Source: Deltaproteobacteria bacterium (lineage in GTDB: Bacteria > UBA10199 > JADGCS01). Taken from it: a DNA stretch of 64,000 nt. Positions 54,788-63,184 of this stretch are shown piece by piece. The notes below the pieces were generated by a model that saw only the letters and a list, made by a program, of their open reading frames with translations, was not told the origin of the DNA and ran no database searches. The translations under genes were made by a program, and so were the position numbers. Each line of letters begins with the position of its first letter. Within the stretch, counting starts at the first letter, position 1. The stretch is taken from the NCBI GenBank assembly GCA_024233595.1, contig JACKPK010000006.1, positions 69,268 through 133,267 on the forward strand. Reading direction: 5' to 3'.

Positions 54788-55216
54788 TCAAACAAGCGGG
54801 GGCAATGCTTTTTCGATATTGCCCACACCAAGCGCGCGAGCAAATCGAATATCGATTTCGCTAGGAGTTCCATCGTTATAAAAAGCTCGAAAAGCCAAAA
54901 TGAACTCAGTGACACTTTGCCTTAATGGTATTGATGTAAAAATATGACCTTTTGAGTCTTTTGGGGCCAGCCAATTCATGTAATTTAAAATAACTTTTTC
55001 TTCTTCTAAAGCGTGCTGCCGATCAACAAGATCAACAAGACGAATTTGCTTAGATTTATTTTTGCTTTGCTCTGTAAATCTGTTTCCAAGACTTGTTGCA
55101 TCCGCAGGATTAAAATAAAGAAAAGCCATAACTGAATAAGCAAACAACTGAAAATCTTCATTATCCTTAGGTAGCGGAATCCCACTAAAACTAAATCTCT
55201 TTCTCTTTTGTGACAT
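54788..55216 (-). CDS. Hypothetical protein, second of a two-gene pair
   Basis: 142 residues from the ATG at 55216; two in-frame codons earlier offer ATG at 55225. No family recognised. The chain starts basic (SQKRKRFSFSGIPLPKDNED) and has helical segments (QLFAYSVMAFLYFNPADATS, LEEEKVILNYMNWLAPKDSK). It ends in SEIDIRFARALGVGNIEKAL. No signal peptide. It follows the 92-residue gene after 16 bases, so the two are probably cotranscribed. The pair size is like toxin-antitoxin modules, but no such motif is visible. Confidence 0.55.
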   Translation of the reverse strand: MSQKRKRFSFSGIPLPKDNEDFQLFAYSVMAFLYFNPADATSLGNRFTEQSKNKSKQIRLVDLVDRQHALEEEKVILNYMNWLAPKDSKGHIFTSIPLRQSVTEFILAFRAFYNDGTPSEIDIRFARALGVGNIEKALPPLV

Positions 55217-55232
55217 CACAATCATGATAAAA

Positions 55233-55511
55233 TCATAAAGATCTTGCGCTCCTCAGAGCCTCTTTCTGAGCCTCAGAAAAACTTTTTTCATTCTCAGAAT
55301 CAAGATAGTAACGATCACTAATGATATGCCTACGCTCAAGCCGAACCTGCGGATCTTCACCCAAGATAACCTGAACAAGGCTTCTTCTGCTCGCTTTATT
55401 GTGTTTAAAAACCCAAACAGCGTGAGTGCGATGCATTTCATTCATAGCCGAAAAAGACTCATAGACTTTATCAGAAATAAGATCTTTGACTTCTTTTGTA
55501 TATCGGGCCAT
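55233..55511 (-). CDS. Hypothetical protein, first of a two-gene pair
   Basis: 92-residue basic, helical protein without known family: YTKEVKDLISDKVYESFSAM, THAVWVFKHNKASRRSLVQV, SENEKSFSEAQKEALRSARS. No clear Shine-Dalgarno before the ATG at 55511. Its upstream side is a 1.5-kb stretch of decayed DNA, so the true 5' end may be lost. Confidence 0.5.
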   Translation of the reverse strand: MARYTKEVKDLISDKVYESFSAMNEMHRTHAVWVFKHNKASRRSLVQVILGEDPQVRLERRHIISDRYYLDSENEKSFSEAQKEALRSARSL

Positions 55512-57064
55512 GGAAAAGATCTTCTAACAAAATACAAACGAGAGTCTGTTCAGAAGCGGCAATTTGACATGACAAAATAAAAGTCGACTACTTTTTTCCA
55601 AATGCTTCAGTTTTTAATTCTGTTTGTTGCTTGCACAATGCAATTTCTACTTCATGCAGCATTTTCGAACAACGGATTTAAATTGAGAATAACGCTTTCT
55701 TAAACAGGAAGCCTTGTTAACTGACTCAAATGATAGGAAGAATTTGCTTAGACCAAAGCTTTACTTCGTCATCACCCATCACACTCCAAGCGCAAACCCA
55801 GCTCCATGCTTGAAGAAAACTCGAGACGCACAAAGTCGGGGTGTCTGTCGGTAAACGCGCCAGATTCAAAGATAGCAGTAAAATCGCTTTTGAAACGACT
55901 TAAATAAGAATCATTTTGAGTCAAATGACTTCATTTAAAGCAACTGAGATTTTTTCAAGACAACCACTGTTTTCTGGATTCACAAAAGGCATGGGCCTTG
56001 TTCAAAAACTAAAAGATGCAAAAACCGTATTCGTTCTTTACTAACACGACGTTTATAAAAATCATTGGATAAAAAATTTGTAAAGACGCCTGCGAAAAAT
56101 CAGCCCCATTTTTCTCGCATTCTGAAAACAATTAAAAAGCTCATTTAAAACGACAAATGAGCTTCTCAGCGCAGTCTCAATTCGTTTTGAATATCATGTT
56201 CTTAAAATAATATTTGTGTTGAAACACCGTGCTCAATTTAAGAAACCATCAACGCAAAATTTTTCATTAACTCATCAAAACTAATTTCAACAAATTCAGC
56301 GTAGGAGGCACAGATCACTCTTGGAGCTGACTCACTTTCTTTGCTGACGTAATATCAATAGGATGCTCGTTGTTGAGCGCCATGCGCCTTCTTTTGATTC
56401 AAGGCCGCACGCCCTTCTTCTGTAGCATCAAGTTTATTTTGGCAAAATAAAAAAATCAAATACGATGTCGCCAGTCCCGTAACGCTAGCAGCACCCAATA
56501 AAAAAACATTCACCCCCTGCTATGGACAAAGCTAATTATTCAAAACAAATTCGGTCGCACTGCTTAAAGAACTAAAAACACCTCATCAGAGATATTTCTT
56601 AACACAAAAAGCTGCCTAAAGTTCATAATGGCGGCTTTAAATAAATGTGTTTGATTTTGACGCAAGACTCAGTACGAAATTTTGCCACTGCAGGTCTTAG
56701 CCGTTTGATCTGTTGCTTTAACTGCTTTTACAACTAGTAGCTCCTTGCTCACGAAAATAAGTCGTATTTGTGACGACATTAACAATTTTTCCAGCCCATC
56801 CCGCAGTGGGTACGCTTGCGTGGGGCCCAAATAAAGAAACCATGGTTTGATCCAAATCGAAGATTATTCAAAACAATGTTCTTGGCTCCTGTTGGGGACC
56901 AGAACAACAGCACCCAACATCGCTTGGGTGCGTCAAAAGTTGCTAAGTTTTTTTACTAATGATTTTAATAACTTGGCGGCTTATACCATGTTTTTCTGAC
57001 GCAATCCAAACAAATTACAAACATTGCCTTTACAAAAATATTCGCTCCTGGAAATATTTTTTAA
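55512..57064. other. 1.5-kb decayed or noncoding stretch
   Basis: Stops are frequent in all frames. The only protein-like traces are on the minus strand between 56246 and 56520 (listed separately). No RNA gene, array or mobile element is visible. Confidence 0.5.
56246..56520 (-). pseudogene. Remnant of a small membrane-protein gene
   Basis: Minus-strand reading gives a membrane-like helix with a following helix (VNVFLLGAASVTGLATSYLI, then FCQNKLDATEEGRAALNQKK) from 56520. In another frame it ends in SYAEFVEISFDELMKNFALM and a stop near 56246. The composition is clearly protein-like, but the parts are separated by stops and frameshifts. Family unknown. Confidence 0.4.
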
Positions 57065-58990
57065 ATGCTCACAACAAGCCCCGTACCCCTTAGCTGCCTC
57101 AGTGTTACACCATCATATGCGCCCAGCATGGTTAGCCTACCGGCTTATCCGATTCTTCCGGCTCTTTCTGGAGAAAATGAAGCGTACAATGGCTTGACCC
57201 CCAAAAATGCGCGCATCTTTAGCGCCAAGCAATGGCCCGCCCAAGGCCAATACAACTTTTGCGATTTAGAGCTCACAAGTTGGATCGAAACCCACGAGCC
57301 GCATCTGAGAAGAGGCGCCAAAGCTCAGTTTTACATTTCGACACAAACAAACAGCACCTGGGAAACTCAAAATCAAGATGCTGCTGCATCGCTTTTAGAA
57401 AACAGTGCCGCATTTGCATCACTTCGATGGAACGAACATCATCTGAGCGCACCTAAAATTTCTCAGTCTCTTTATGATTACGAAATGAAACTGGCCGCCC
57501 TACGCTCCACTTTAGATCCCGAACTCAAAGTTTTTTTTGAAGACTTTGTGGGAAAAGACTTTGTCAGAAAAAGCATCAAACAACACGGCATTGAATTAAC
57601 AGCGAAACTTCTAGACCCCCTCATTCGTCATTTAAATGAATGGTATCGTGATTATAAAACAGCCACAGCAACCTACCGCCATCATTTGCTCACAACCCCA
57701 GAAGGGCAAATCAAAAGTCGCATCATACAATACAGCGCTTGGCCTTTGGCTGTGATCAGCGCCATTCAGTTTGCGGCTGCGGGTCCCGCGATTTTTAAAC
57801 ACATTCTCCCAGACAACCTGCCTGTTGCCCATGATTTTGCCACCTTTGTCTTAACAAGCCTTACGATTGTGACCTTTGCGTTCACAAGCATCACGTTTTT
57901 AGAAAACATCATGCCCAAAGATGTGCGCAAGCTCAAAGCCGATTGGATGAATTCCAAATTTGATTTTTTACACAACGTGGTTTCAGCAGGCGTTTCTTCC
58001 GAAGTGATCAAACTCGGTTTGATTGCCGCGGGAAGTGGCATCGGAAAAATTTTAAAAGATCAATTTGGTTTTGGATTCAACGCTTGGAACATTGCGATGG
58101 GCTCAAGCCAAAGCATATTTAACTCAGCAATCGAATACATAAACAATATTGATCCCCTTGCTAGCACAGCATTTACTTTAATGTGCTTTGCAGCTTTACC
58201 AATTGCAAAAGGTCTTTTGACTTTGATTCCTGTTGAAACCGCTGTGTATCCTATACACCGTTGGGAGCACAAAAGTCCCCTTGGCTGGATCTTACACAAA
58301 GTGCACCACCTCCCGCGTTTGATGCGCGGCACACGAGCCGGATGGGAGACTCCTTTTGTTGGCCCTTTTAAAGTGGCTCTGGGGTTTGCCATTGCCGCAC
58401 TCTTGGGTGTGCCTCCCGAGGTTCTCTTGATTGCGTCTAGCTGGGTGGCTACTAACGGCATTTACCAACACACACTGGCTAGAACCGGCGTTGATTTGGC
58501 AGAACGCCAGGCTTGGTTGCAAAGCATGCAAAATGAAATAGAAACTTTACCGGAACAGTTAAAAAATTCTTGGGAAAACTTTTACAATGAATTCGACAAA
58601 TGGTGGTGCGGCGCCAACTCACATGGTGTTGGGCATCACGCTTTAGACCCAAGGTTCTATGATAAAAATATGTCGAATACCTTTGGCGGCTACGACATCT
58701 TATTTGGAACATTCCTTATGCCCGAAGATGACTTGCCAGTCGGCATAGACGAAGACCTGGGAAAAGCTTACAAAGAACACGCGTTGGTGCTGCACACCGA
58801 AGCCCGCAAAGCACTGGCGCAAACGCTTCCCGCCTACGCCACTCGCCTTACGCAAGAAAAAACCAAACGCGCCTTTCGCATCGCAAAAATTTTATTGGTC
58901 ATGTACCCCAAACTTCTTGGCGAAGAAGCCTATGCCGCACTCACTGCCATGGTGGAAAGCATGCAGGCCGAAAAAGCAAAGATGTCGTGA
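57065..58990 (+). CDS. Fatty-acid-hydroxylase/sterol-desaturase-like membrane protein with long N-terminal extension
   Basis: 641 residues. The histidine clusters of the FA_hydroxylase superfamily (PF04116, di-iron oxygenases of lipids) are visible: HRWEH near residue 398, HKVHH near 411, NGIYQH near 466, HGVGHHALDPRFYDKN near 520 and GGYDILFGTFLMPED near 542. Membrane helices lie near 225-250, 265-290, 375-392 and 440-465. Family members are usually 250-350 residues; here about 220 N-terminal residues, starting Pro/Ser-rich (SYAPSMVSLPAYPILPALSG), and a helical C-terminus are extra. It might hydroxylate or desaturate a membrane lipid. Start ATG at 57065 without clear Shine-Dalgarno. Convergent with the HipA-like gene, one base between stops. 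Confidence 0.75.
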   Translation: MLTTSPVPLSCLSVTPSYAPSMVSLPAYPILPALSGENEAYNGLTPKNARIFSAKQWPAQGQYNFCDLELTSWIETHEPHLRRGAKAQFYISTQTNSTWETQNQDAAASLLENSAAFASLRWNEHHLSAPKISQSLYDYEMKLAALRSTLDPELKVFFEDFVGKDFVRKSIKQHGIELTAKLLDPLIRHLNEWYRDYKTATATYRHHLLTTPEGQIKSRIIQYSAWPLAVISAIQFAAAGPAIFKHILPDNLPVAHDFATFVLTSLTIVTFAFTSITFLENIMPKDVRKLKADWMNSKFDFLHNVVSAGVSSEVIKLGLIAAGSGIGKILKDQFGFGFNAWNIAMGSSQSIFNSAIEYINNIDPLASTAFTLMCFAALPIAKGLLTLIPVETAVYPIHRWEHKSPLGWILHKVHHLPRLMRGTRAGWETPFVGPFKVALGFAIAALLGVPPEVLLIASSWVATNGIYQHTLARTGVDLAERQAWLQSMQNEIETLPEQLKNSWENFYNEFDKWWCGANSHGVGHHALDPRFYDKNMSNTFGGYDILFGTFLMPEDDLPVGIDEDLGKAYKEHALVLHTEARKALAQTLPAYATRLTQEKTKRAFRIAKILLVMYPKLLGEEAYAALTAMVESMQAEKAKMS

Positions 58991-58991
58991 G

Positions 58992-60353
58992 TCAATCTGG
59001 CAACATGCCAGCAAGCTTTTTAAGACTTTTTAATTTTTCAAAATTTTCTTTGGCTATTTTTTTAAACGAAGCAGAAACCTTGTTGTGCGCAGCAACGTCT
59101 TTCCAAAACTCACAAGCCAAGTCGTAAGCCTCTTCCCATATGCTTTTTTCAATGAGACCTGGAAGACGTGGTGAAAACTCCTGATCAATTATCTCTGAGG
59201 CCAGGGGTCGATAAAGCATGGGCAACATGTCATAAACAGGAGTAAGCGATTTAATTTTAAAATTGTCCCATTCAAAAGAAATATTGCCGGCATGACGATC
59301 AGCATTGGCGATTAAATCGCCAAAAATATCTAAAAGCTGAATCTGGGCAAGCAATGTTTTAGAAATAAATTTATTTTTAAAAAGCCCCTCACCCAAATCC
59401 GTCCAAGTCCCATTGAGCTCACCTAAAAATTCCACACAAAAAGACGATAAGGAAATTACCCCTGAACGTCCATGATCACCATGGCGATCAAAACGTTCCA
59501 CTTCTAAAAAAACACGCTGATCCGAAAATACCAAACACGATTCCGCAGGTCGCACAGATGAAGAGCGCAAAGCCTGCAAAGCAATGTGTTCGCAAATAAG
59601 AAGATCCCCCCAACGTTGCCCGACTTTTTGATTAAGCGGCGGCGAAAACTTAACCAACACATGTTTACGTGGTGTGTCTTTTAACGAGAGTAAAAATTTG
59701 GCTTGGTCGCCGCCCGCTGAAGACCCAACATCGCCATCTTCTAACAAGGCCTCTGCCAATTTAGGATAAACTTTAGAACGTGATCGCTTTGCATACAAAT
59801 GCGTTTCTTGAGCTGCGTGCTTTAAATGCAAAGCAAAGGCTTTATCGCCCACAATGAGATCGCCAAGCAAATTCCAAGCGTAATGATAAAAATACTGCAG
59901 ACAATGATCGCCTGTCCAAACACGAATATCACGAGGGACGTTTAAATCTTTACACTGACGAGGAATGAGCTTGCCTAGAAACCCTGCTGGACGCATGTCT
60001 TCTAAAAAATAAGGCAGGTCCTCAAAAAATTGTGAATGATCATCAGAGACAAAACTTTTAAAATAATATCCCTTTGGCCACACCCCACAGAGCACGCCCC
60101 ATTTTTTGGCTTTGCCATGATGATCGACTTTATAAATAAGTGTTTCGAACCCAATGGTCGGGATTTCTCTTTTAAGAGCGTATTGGGTGCTACGCGATTG
60201 ACCAATGACAAGAAGCTCATCTGTTATTTTTTTTAAAAGCCGAGCCACATGACTCTGGCTCAGATTGAGTTTTTTTTGCAGATCTAAAGACGAAAGCAAT
60301 CTTTGAGATTGCATGACCGCCTTAAGCTTTTTTAACTGCTGTGAATCTTCCAT
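58992..60353 (-). CDS. HipA-family kinase with N-terminal HTH (YjjJ/HipH type)
   Basis: 453 residues. A winged-HTH-like start (LLSSLDLQKKLNLSQSHVAR, residues 20-60) is fused to a HipA-like kinase: the ATP loop SSAGGDQAKFLL near 211-222, catalytic NADRHAGN at 350-357, and the metal-binding YDMLPMLY at 374-381 (DFG equivalent). This matches E. coli YjjJ, a HipA-like toxin that lacks a neighbouring HipB; HipA kinases phosphorylate targets such as aminoacyl-tRNA synthetases. No antitoxin gene is adjacent, so the fused HTH probably gives self-repression. Two 22-bp direct repeats lie in its promoter region, one beginning eight bases before the ATG. Confidence 0.85.
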   Translation of the reverse strand: MEDSQQLKKLKAVMQSQRLLSSLDLQKKLNLSQSHVARLLKKITDELLVIGQSRSTQYALKREIPTIGFETLIYKVDHHGKAKKWGVLCGVWPKGYYFKSFVSDDHSQFFEDLPYFLEDMRPAGFLGKLIPRQCKDLNVPRDIRVWTGDHCLQYFYHYAWNLLGDLIVGDKAFALHLKHAAQETHLYAKRSRSKVYPKLAEALLEDGDVGSSAGGDQAKFLLSLKDTPRKHVLVKFSPPLNQKVGQRWGDLLICEHIALQALRSSSVRPAESCLVFSDQRVFLEVERFDRHGDHGRSGVISLSSFCVEFLGELNGTWTDLGEGLFKNKFISKTLLAQIQLLDIFGDLIANADRHAGNISFEWDNFKIKSLTPVYDMLPMLYRPLASEIIDQEFSPRLPGLIEKSIWEEAYDLACEFWKDVAAHNKVSASFKKIAKENFEKLKSLKKLAGMLPD

Positions 60354-60360
60354 TAATTAA

Positions 60361-60459
60361 GGGTAGCAAAATGGGTAGGAAATATCTATAAAATTATAAT
60401 AAATTCAATTATTTATATGTTTTTATTGGGATTTTATGGGTAGAAACAGGGGTAGGAAA
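60361..60459 (-). promoter_or_regulatory. Operator-like direct repeats of the HipA-like gene
   Basis: GGGTAGCAAAATGGGTAGGA plus AA (60361-60382) and GGGTAGAAACAGGGGTAGGA plus AA (60438-60459) are 22-base direct repeats with four mismatches. Each is itself a doubled GGGTAG. Between them lies very AT-rich sequence with a minus-strand TATAAT. The repeats bracket the promoter and one reaches the start codon, as expected for binding sites of an autorepressor. Confidence 0.55.
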
Positions 60460-60538
60460 ATTAATAAAATCATGCCTTGGTTGTTATAGCTTTAGAGTAA
60501 ATAAAGCAGATAGCATTTTGTGACACACTAAAATGATT

Positions 60539-61855
60539 CTATTTGATCTCTATAATACACTTCTGGTCATCAACTTGAATGCCAGCTGTAATCTTAAAAT
60601 CTTTCACAATGCTATCTTCGTCAGGATTCACAACTCCTTCATAATGAACAATCATAATAGCGGTTGACTCTAAAATTGAAACACTACGTTCTACAGAAAA
60701 AAACAAACCATCTTCCGAACTAGAAGAATCAATGACTGTCGCATACATTTCTCCGTAATCACGACTATCCTCACCAAATCCTTCTATGGCAACCATGTCA
60801 TCATGACCATAAATCTTAATTGTATCGTTCCAATAATCTATTTCTTCAGAACCCACATCAATTGCGGCTTGTAATTCAGCATCACTTCTAGAAGAGTCTA
60901 CAAAAAAATCATGCTCAAGCATAAATTCAGCAGTACAACCCTCTGAATAACTAATGGTCATTTTGTCTTTTAAATCGCGCTCAATAATAAAGGAGGATTC
61001 GTTTGTGCCTGAAAAAGCAGAATAAGATACTTTGTAATTTTGAGTTTGCTGTTTCACATCAGTTACATTCACAATAAATTTTCTTCGGCTTCCATCAGCT
61101 CTCACCACATAAAATTCAATTTGATAAAAAATAGCATCTCCTAAATCATGAATTAACTTATAACCTTCATCACTCAATGAAAAAATAATAGAAGAAGAAT
61201 CTTCATCAAAATAATCGGAAACCAAAAATTTAATATTCTCACCCCAAAAGTCTGAACCTGATTGAAAATCAAGAGATGCTATTACATACGCTCCTTCAAG
61301 TTGGTCTTTGCTAAAATCAAAAGCACTAAAGCCAATTTTCACCTCATTGCTACCATCAGAATTGCTTGTTATCACCAACGGGTAATTGTCTACGAACCAG
61401 GAATCACTCGATGCTCCCAACGCACTCCCACTCGTCAACACCGCGTCACTCTCGCCTTCATCCGACACAGTGCCTTCGTAGCTAGCCGAAGCAGAAGATG
61501 AAAGCGTGATGGTCACAAGAATGATGTCGCCCTCTTTTATTCCAGAAATTGTAAAACCAACTAAGCCCGTGGTGGCATTGTAGTAAGTTTCCGCATTGAT
61601 GCCGGAGTATTTCTTCACATTGTTCACAAAGAGCGCGATGCTCGCACCAGAGATATTCTCCGCTCCGCCAAAGATCGCTTCAGGGATTTTAATGCTCACC
61701 TTGCCATCAACAGTCACTTTGCTGATGGTGATGGTGCTGCTCTCGGATGAAGTGCTGGGATTGCCAACATTGGTGGTGCCTTTGTTATCGGACGAGCACG
61801 CCCCCAAAGCCATGGCGAAAACGATTAAAAAGATGAATCCAAAACGACGAAGCAT
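60539..61855 (-). CDS. Lipoprotein, paralogue of the gene at 61985
   Basis: 438 residues. Signal peptide RRFGFIFLIVFAMALGAC with lipobox ALGAC, then a Ser/Thr/Asn linker. The N-terminal domain (about residues 40-150) aligns with the next gene: VSIKIPEAIFGGAENISGAS, INAETYYNATTGLVGFTISG, EGTVSDEGESD (compare VAIPLGVFGTTTDDLNGATI and YEGTASADEDS). The rest is beta-rich and acidic (DYFDEDSSSIIFSLSDEGYK). Two late cysteines (EGCTAEF, KCIIEI) may pair. No known family. Outer-membrane or surface lipoprotein by inference. Confidence 0.75.
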   Translation of the reverse strand: MLRRFGFIFLIVFAMALGACSSDNKGTTNVGNPSTSSESSTITISKVTVDGKVSIKIPEAIFGGAENISGASIALFVNNVKKYSGINAETYYNATTGLVGFTISGIKEGDIILVTITLSSSASASYEGTVSDEGESDAVLTSGSALGASSDSWFVDNYPLVITSNSDGSNEVKIGFSAFDFSKDQLEGAYVIASLDFQSGSDFWGENIKFLVSDYFDEDSSSIIFSLSDEGYKLIHDLGDAIFYQIEFYVVRADGSRRKFIVNVTDVKQQTQNYKVSYSAFSGTNESSFIIERDLKDKMTISYSEGCTAEFMLEHDFFVDSSRSDAELQAAIDVGSEEIDYWNDTIKIYGHDDMVAIEGFGEDSRDYGEMYATVIDSSSSEDGLFFSVERSVSILESTAIMIVHYEGVVNPDEDSIVKDFKITAGIQVDDQKCIIEIK

Positions 61856-61984
61856 GGTGATGTTCCTAAATTAATGCATTGGAGAATGCAGTTTTATCTA
61901 CCGCCTACTTACTATCGTATGAGAACAGATAAAGTTGTGGGAAATGTCGTTTTTTTTAAATTTTGGGTATACAGTGTATACGAA

Positions 61985-62953
61985 TCACTCACCCAACATA
62001 TTCACAGCCATGCTGCAATCACCCGCGTAAGCGTTGGTGATGGTCTCGCCATCTAGGGTGATTTTGGCTGTCATGGTGGCATTGAAGATACTTGTAGAAT
62101 CGCTTGTGGTGAAGCTGCCTTCTAACATTTGGTATTGGTAATTGGTTTCGTCAGTGTATTTGTAGGCAAAAAGTGTAAAAGTGCCATCGTCATCAATGCT
62201 GCCTGACATATTGAATTCAGAGTCATCATCAAAATCAAATATGATGCTGCCATTTGATTGTGTGACAGTGACTGTTAAGGCCACTTGTTCCGAACCGTTT
62301 TCTAAAATATCAGCAATCTCAGATGTATCAAGATCGGAGCCAACAAAAAAATCAGTTTGATTCACAAAAGTCGCATCGCACTCATCACCAAAAGTCATGC
62401 TGCCCATAGTGACTGAGTAAACACCAGAATAAGTGCTTCCTGTTGCAGAACCCGTTTCAGAAACAACAGACTCAAAATAATCTTGAATCGGCGTTTCTTC
62501 AGGAACAGTCACAATATCAAAGTCAGCCACCGCAATGCTGGCAAGACTGTCTTCGTCTGCAGAAGCTGTGCCTTCGTAATAAAGTGTTCCACCATCAGCA
62601 CGCGTGATGCCAAAACCAAGAACATCGCCATCAGTGACCGGCGTTAAGTAAAAACGAACATCGCCTGTTGAGTAAAAGAAAGCCGAAGCATCTAATTGAT
62701 CTACCAAAGCGCCATTAAAATAAATATTAATTGTAGCGCCGTTCAAATCATCTGTTGTGGTACCAAAAACACCAAGAGGAATGGCAACAAAAGAACCGCT
62801 GTCCAAATCATAAATTTGCCCAATGGTGATCGTGAGCTCTTCTGGATTCACATCGGCATCCACAGAAACCTGCGACACATTGTTGTCACAAGCAATGCTG
62901 GTTAGAAAAAAGAGAGCTGCAAAAATGCTAAAAAGTTGTTTGATCATAGTCAT
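61985..62953 (-). CDS. Lipoprotein, paralogue of the gene at 60539
   Basis: 322 residues. Signal peptide IKQLFSIFAALFFLTSIAC with lipobox TSIAC. The N-terminal domain is shared with the downstream gene (FVAIPLGVFGTTTDDLNGAT, FYSTGDVRFYLTPVTDGDVL, YEGTASADEDS). The C-terminal half is beta-rich (VYSVTMGSMTFGDECDATFV, GSIDDDGTFTLFAYKYTDET) and has a cysteine pair (DECDAT and GDCSMA) that could form a disulphide, as in its paralogue. A 129-base gap separates it from the gene at 60539. Start ATG at 62953, or the next ATG two codons on. Confidence 0.75.
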   Translation of the reverse strand: MTMIKQLFSIFAALFFLTSIACDNNVSQVSVDADVNPEELTITIGQIYDLDSGSFVAIPLGVFGTTTDDLNGATINIYFNGALVDQLDASAFFYSTGDVRFYLTPVTDGDVLGFGITRADGGTLYYEGTASADEDSLASIAVADFDIVTVPEETPIQDYFESVVSETGSATGSTYSGVYSVTMGSMTFGDECDATFVNQTDFFVGSDLDTSEIADILENGSEQVALTVTVTQSNGSIIFDFDDDSEFNMSGSIDDDGTFTLFAYKYTDETNYQYQMLEGSFTTSDSTSIFNATMTAKITLDGETITNAYAGDCSMAVNMLGE

Positions 62954-63101
62954 ATACCCGTCCTTTTGGGATGAATTTATCTTCGAGACTATTATCGAAC
63001 CTGTCTTTGAAATGTTGCGTGGTTTTAGAAGAATTTTTTAACAGTAAAAATACTTGTGCTTTCAATAACTTACAGGAAATCTTCTTTTTTCTTTGTTAGG
63101 T

Positions 63102-63157
63102 TCTTAGACACTTAAGCTCCTAGGCACTCAGGCACCTAAGCTCTTAGGCTCTTAAGC
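63102..63157. repeat. Degenerate CTTAGGCAC / CTAAGCTC micro-repeat
   Basis: TTAGACACTTAAGCTCCTAG then GCACTCAGGCACCTAAGCTC then TTAGGCTCTTAAG: six or so copies of a 9-11-base word (CTTAGGCtC, CTcAGGCAC, CTTAAGcaC). It lies between the TIGR02147 gene and the lipoprotein gene. Confidence 0.45.
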
Positions 63158-63184
63158 ACAATCATTACGGTCCCCGAAATTTCT

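Noticed and set aside
54788..55511. Two-gene pair considered as a toxin-antitoxin module
   Set aside because: Sizes fit, but neither protein shows toxin or antitoxin motifs and the upstream region is damaged.
12688..58990. Possible common family for the orphan membrane proteins at 12688, 39549 and 57065
   Set aside because: They share only a Pro-rich N-terminus and membrane helices; no alignable motif could be found by eye.
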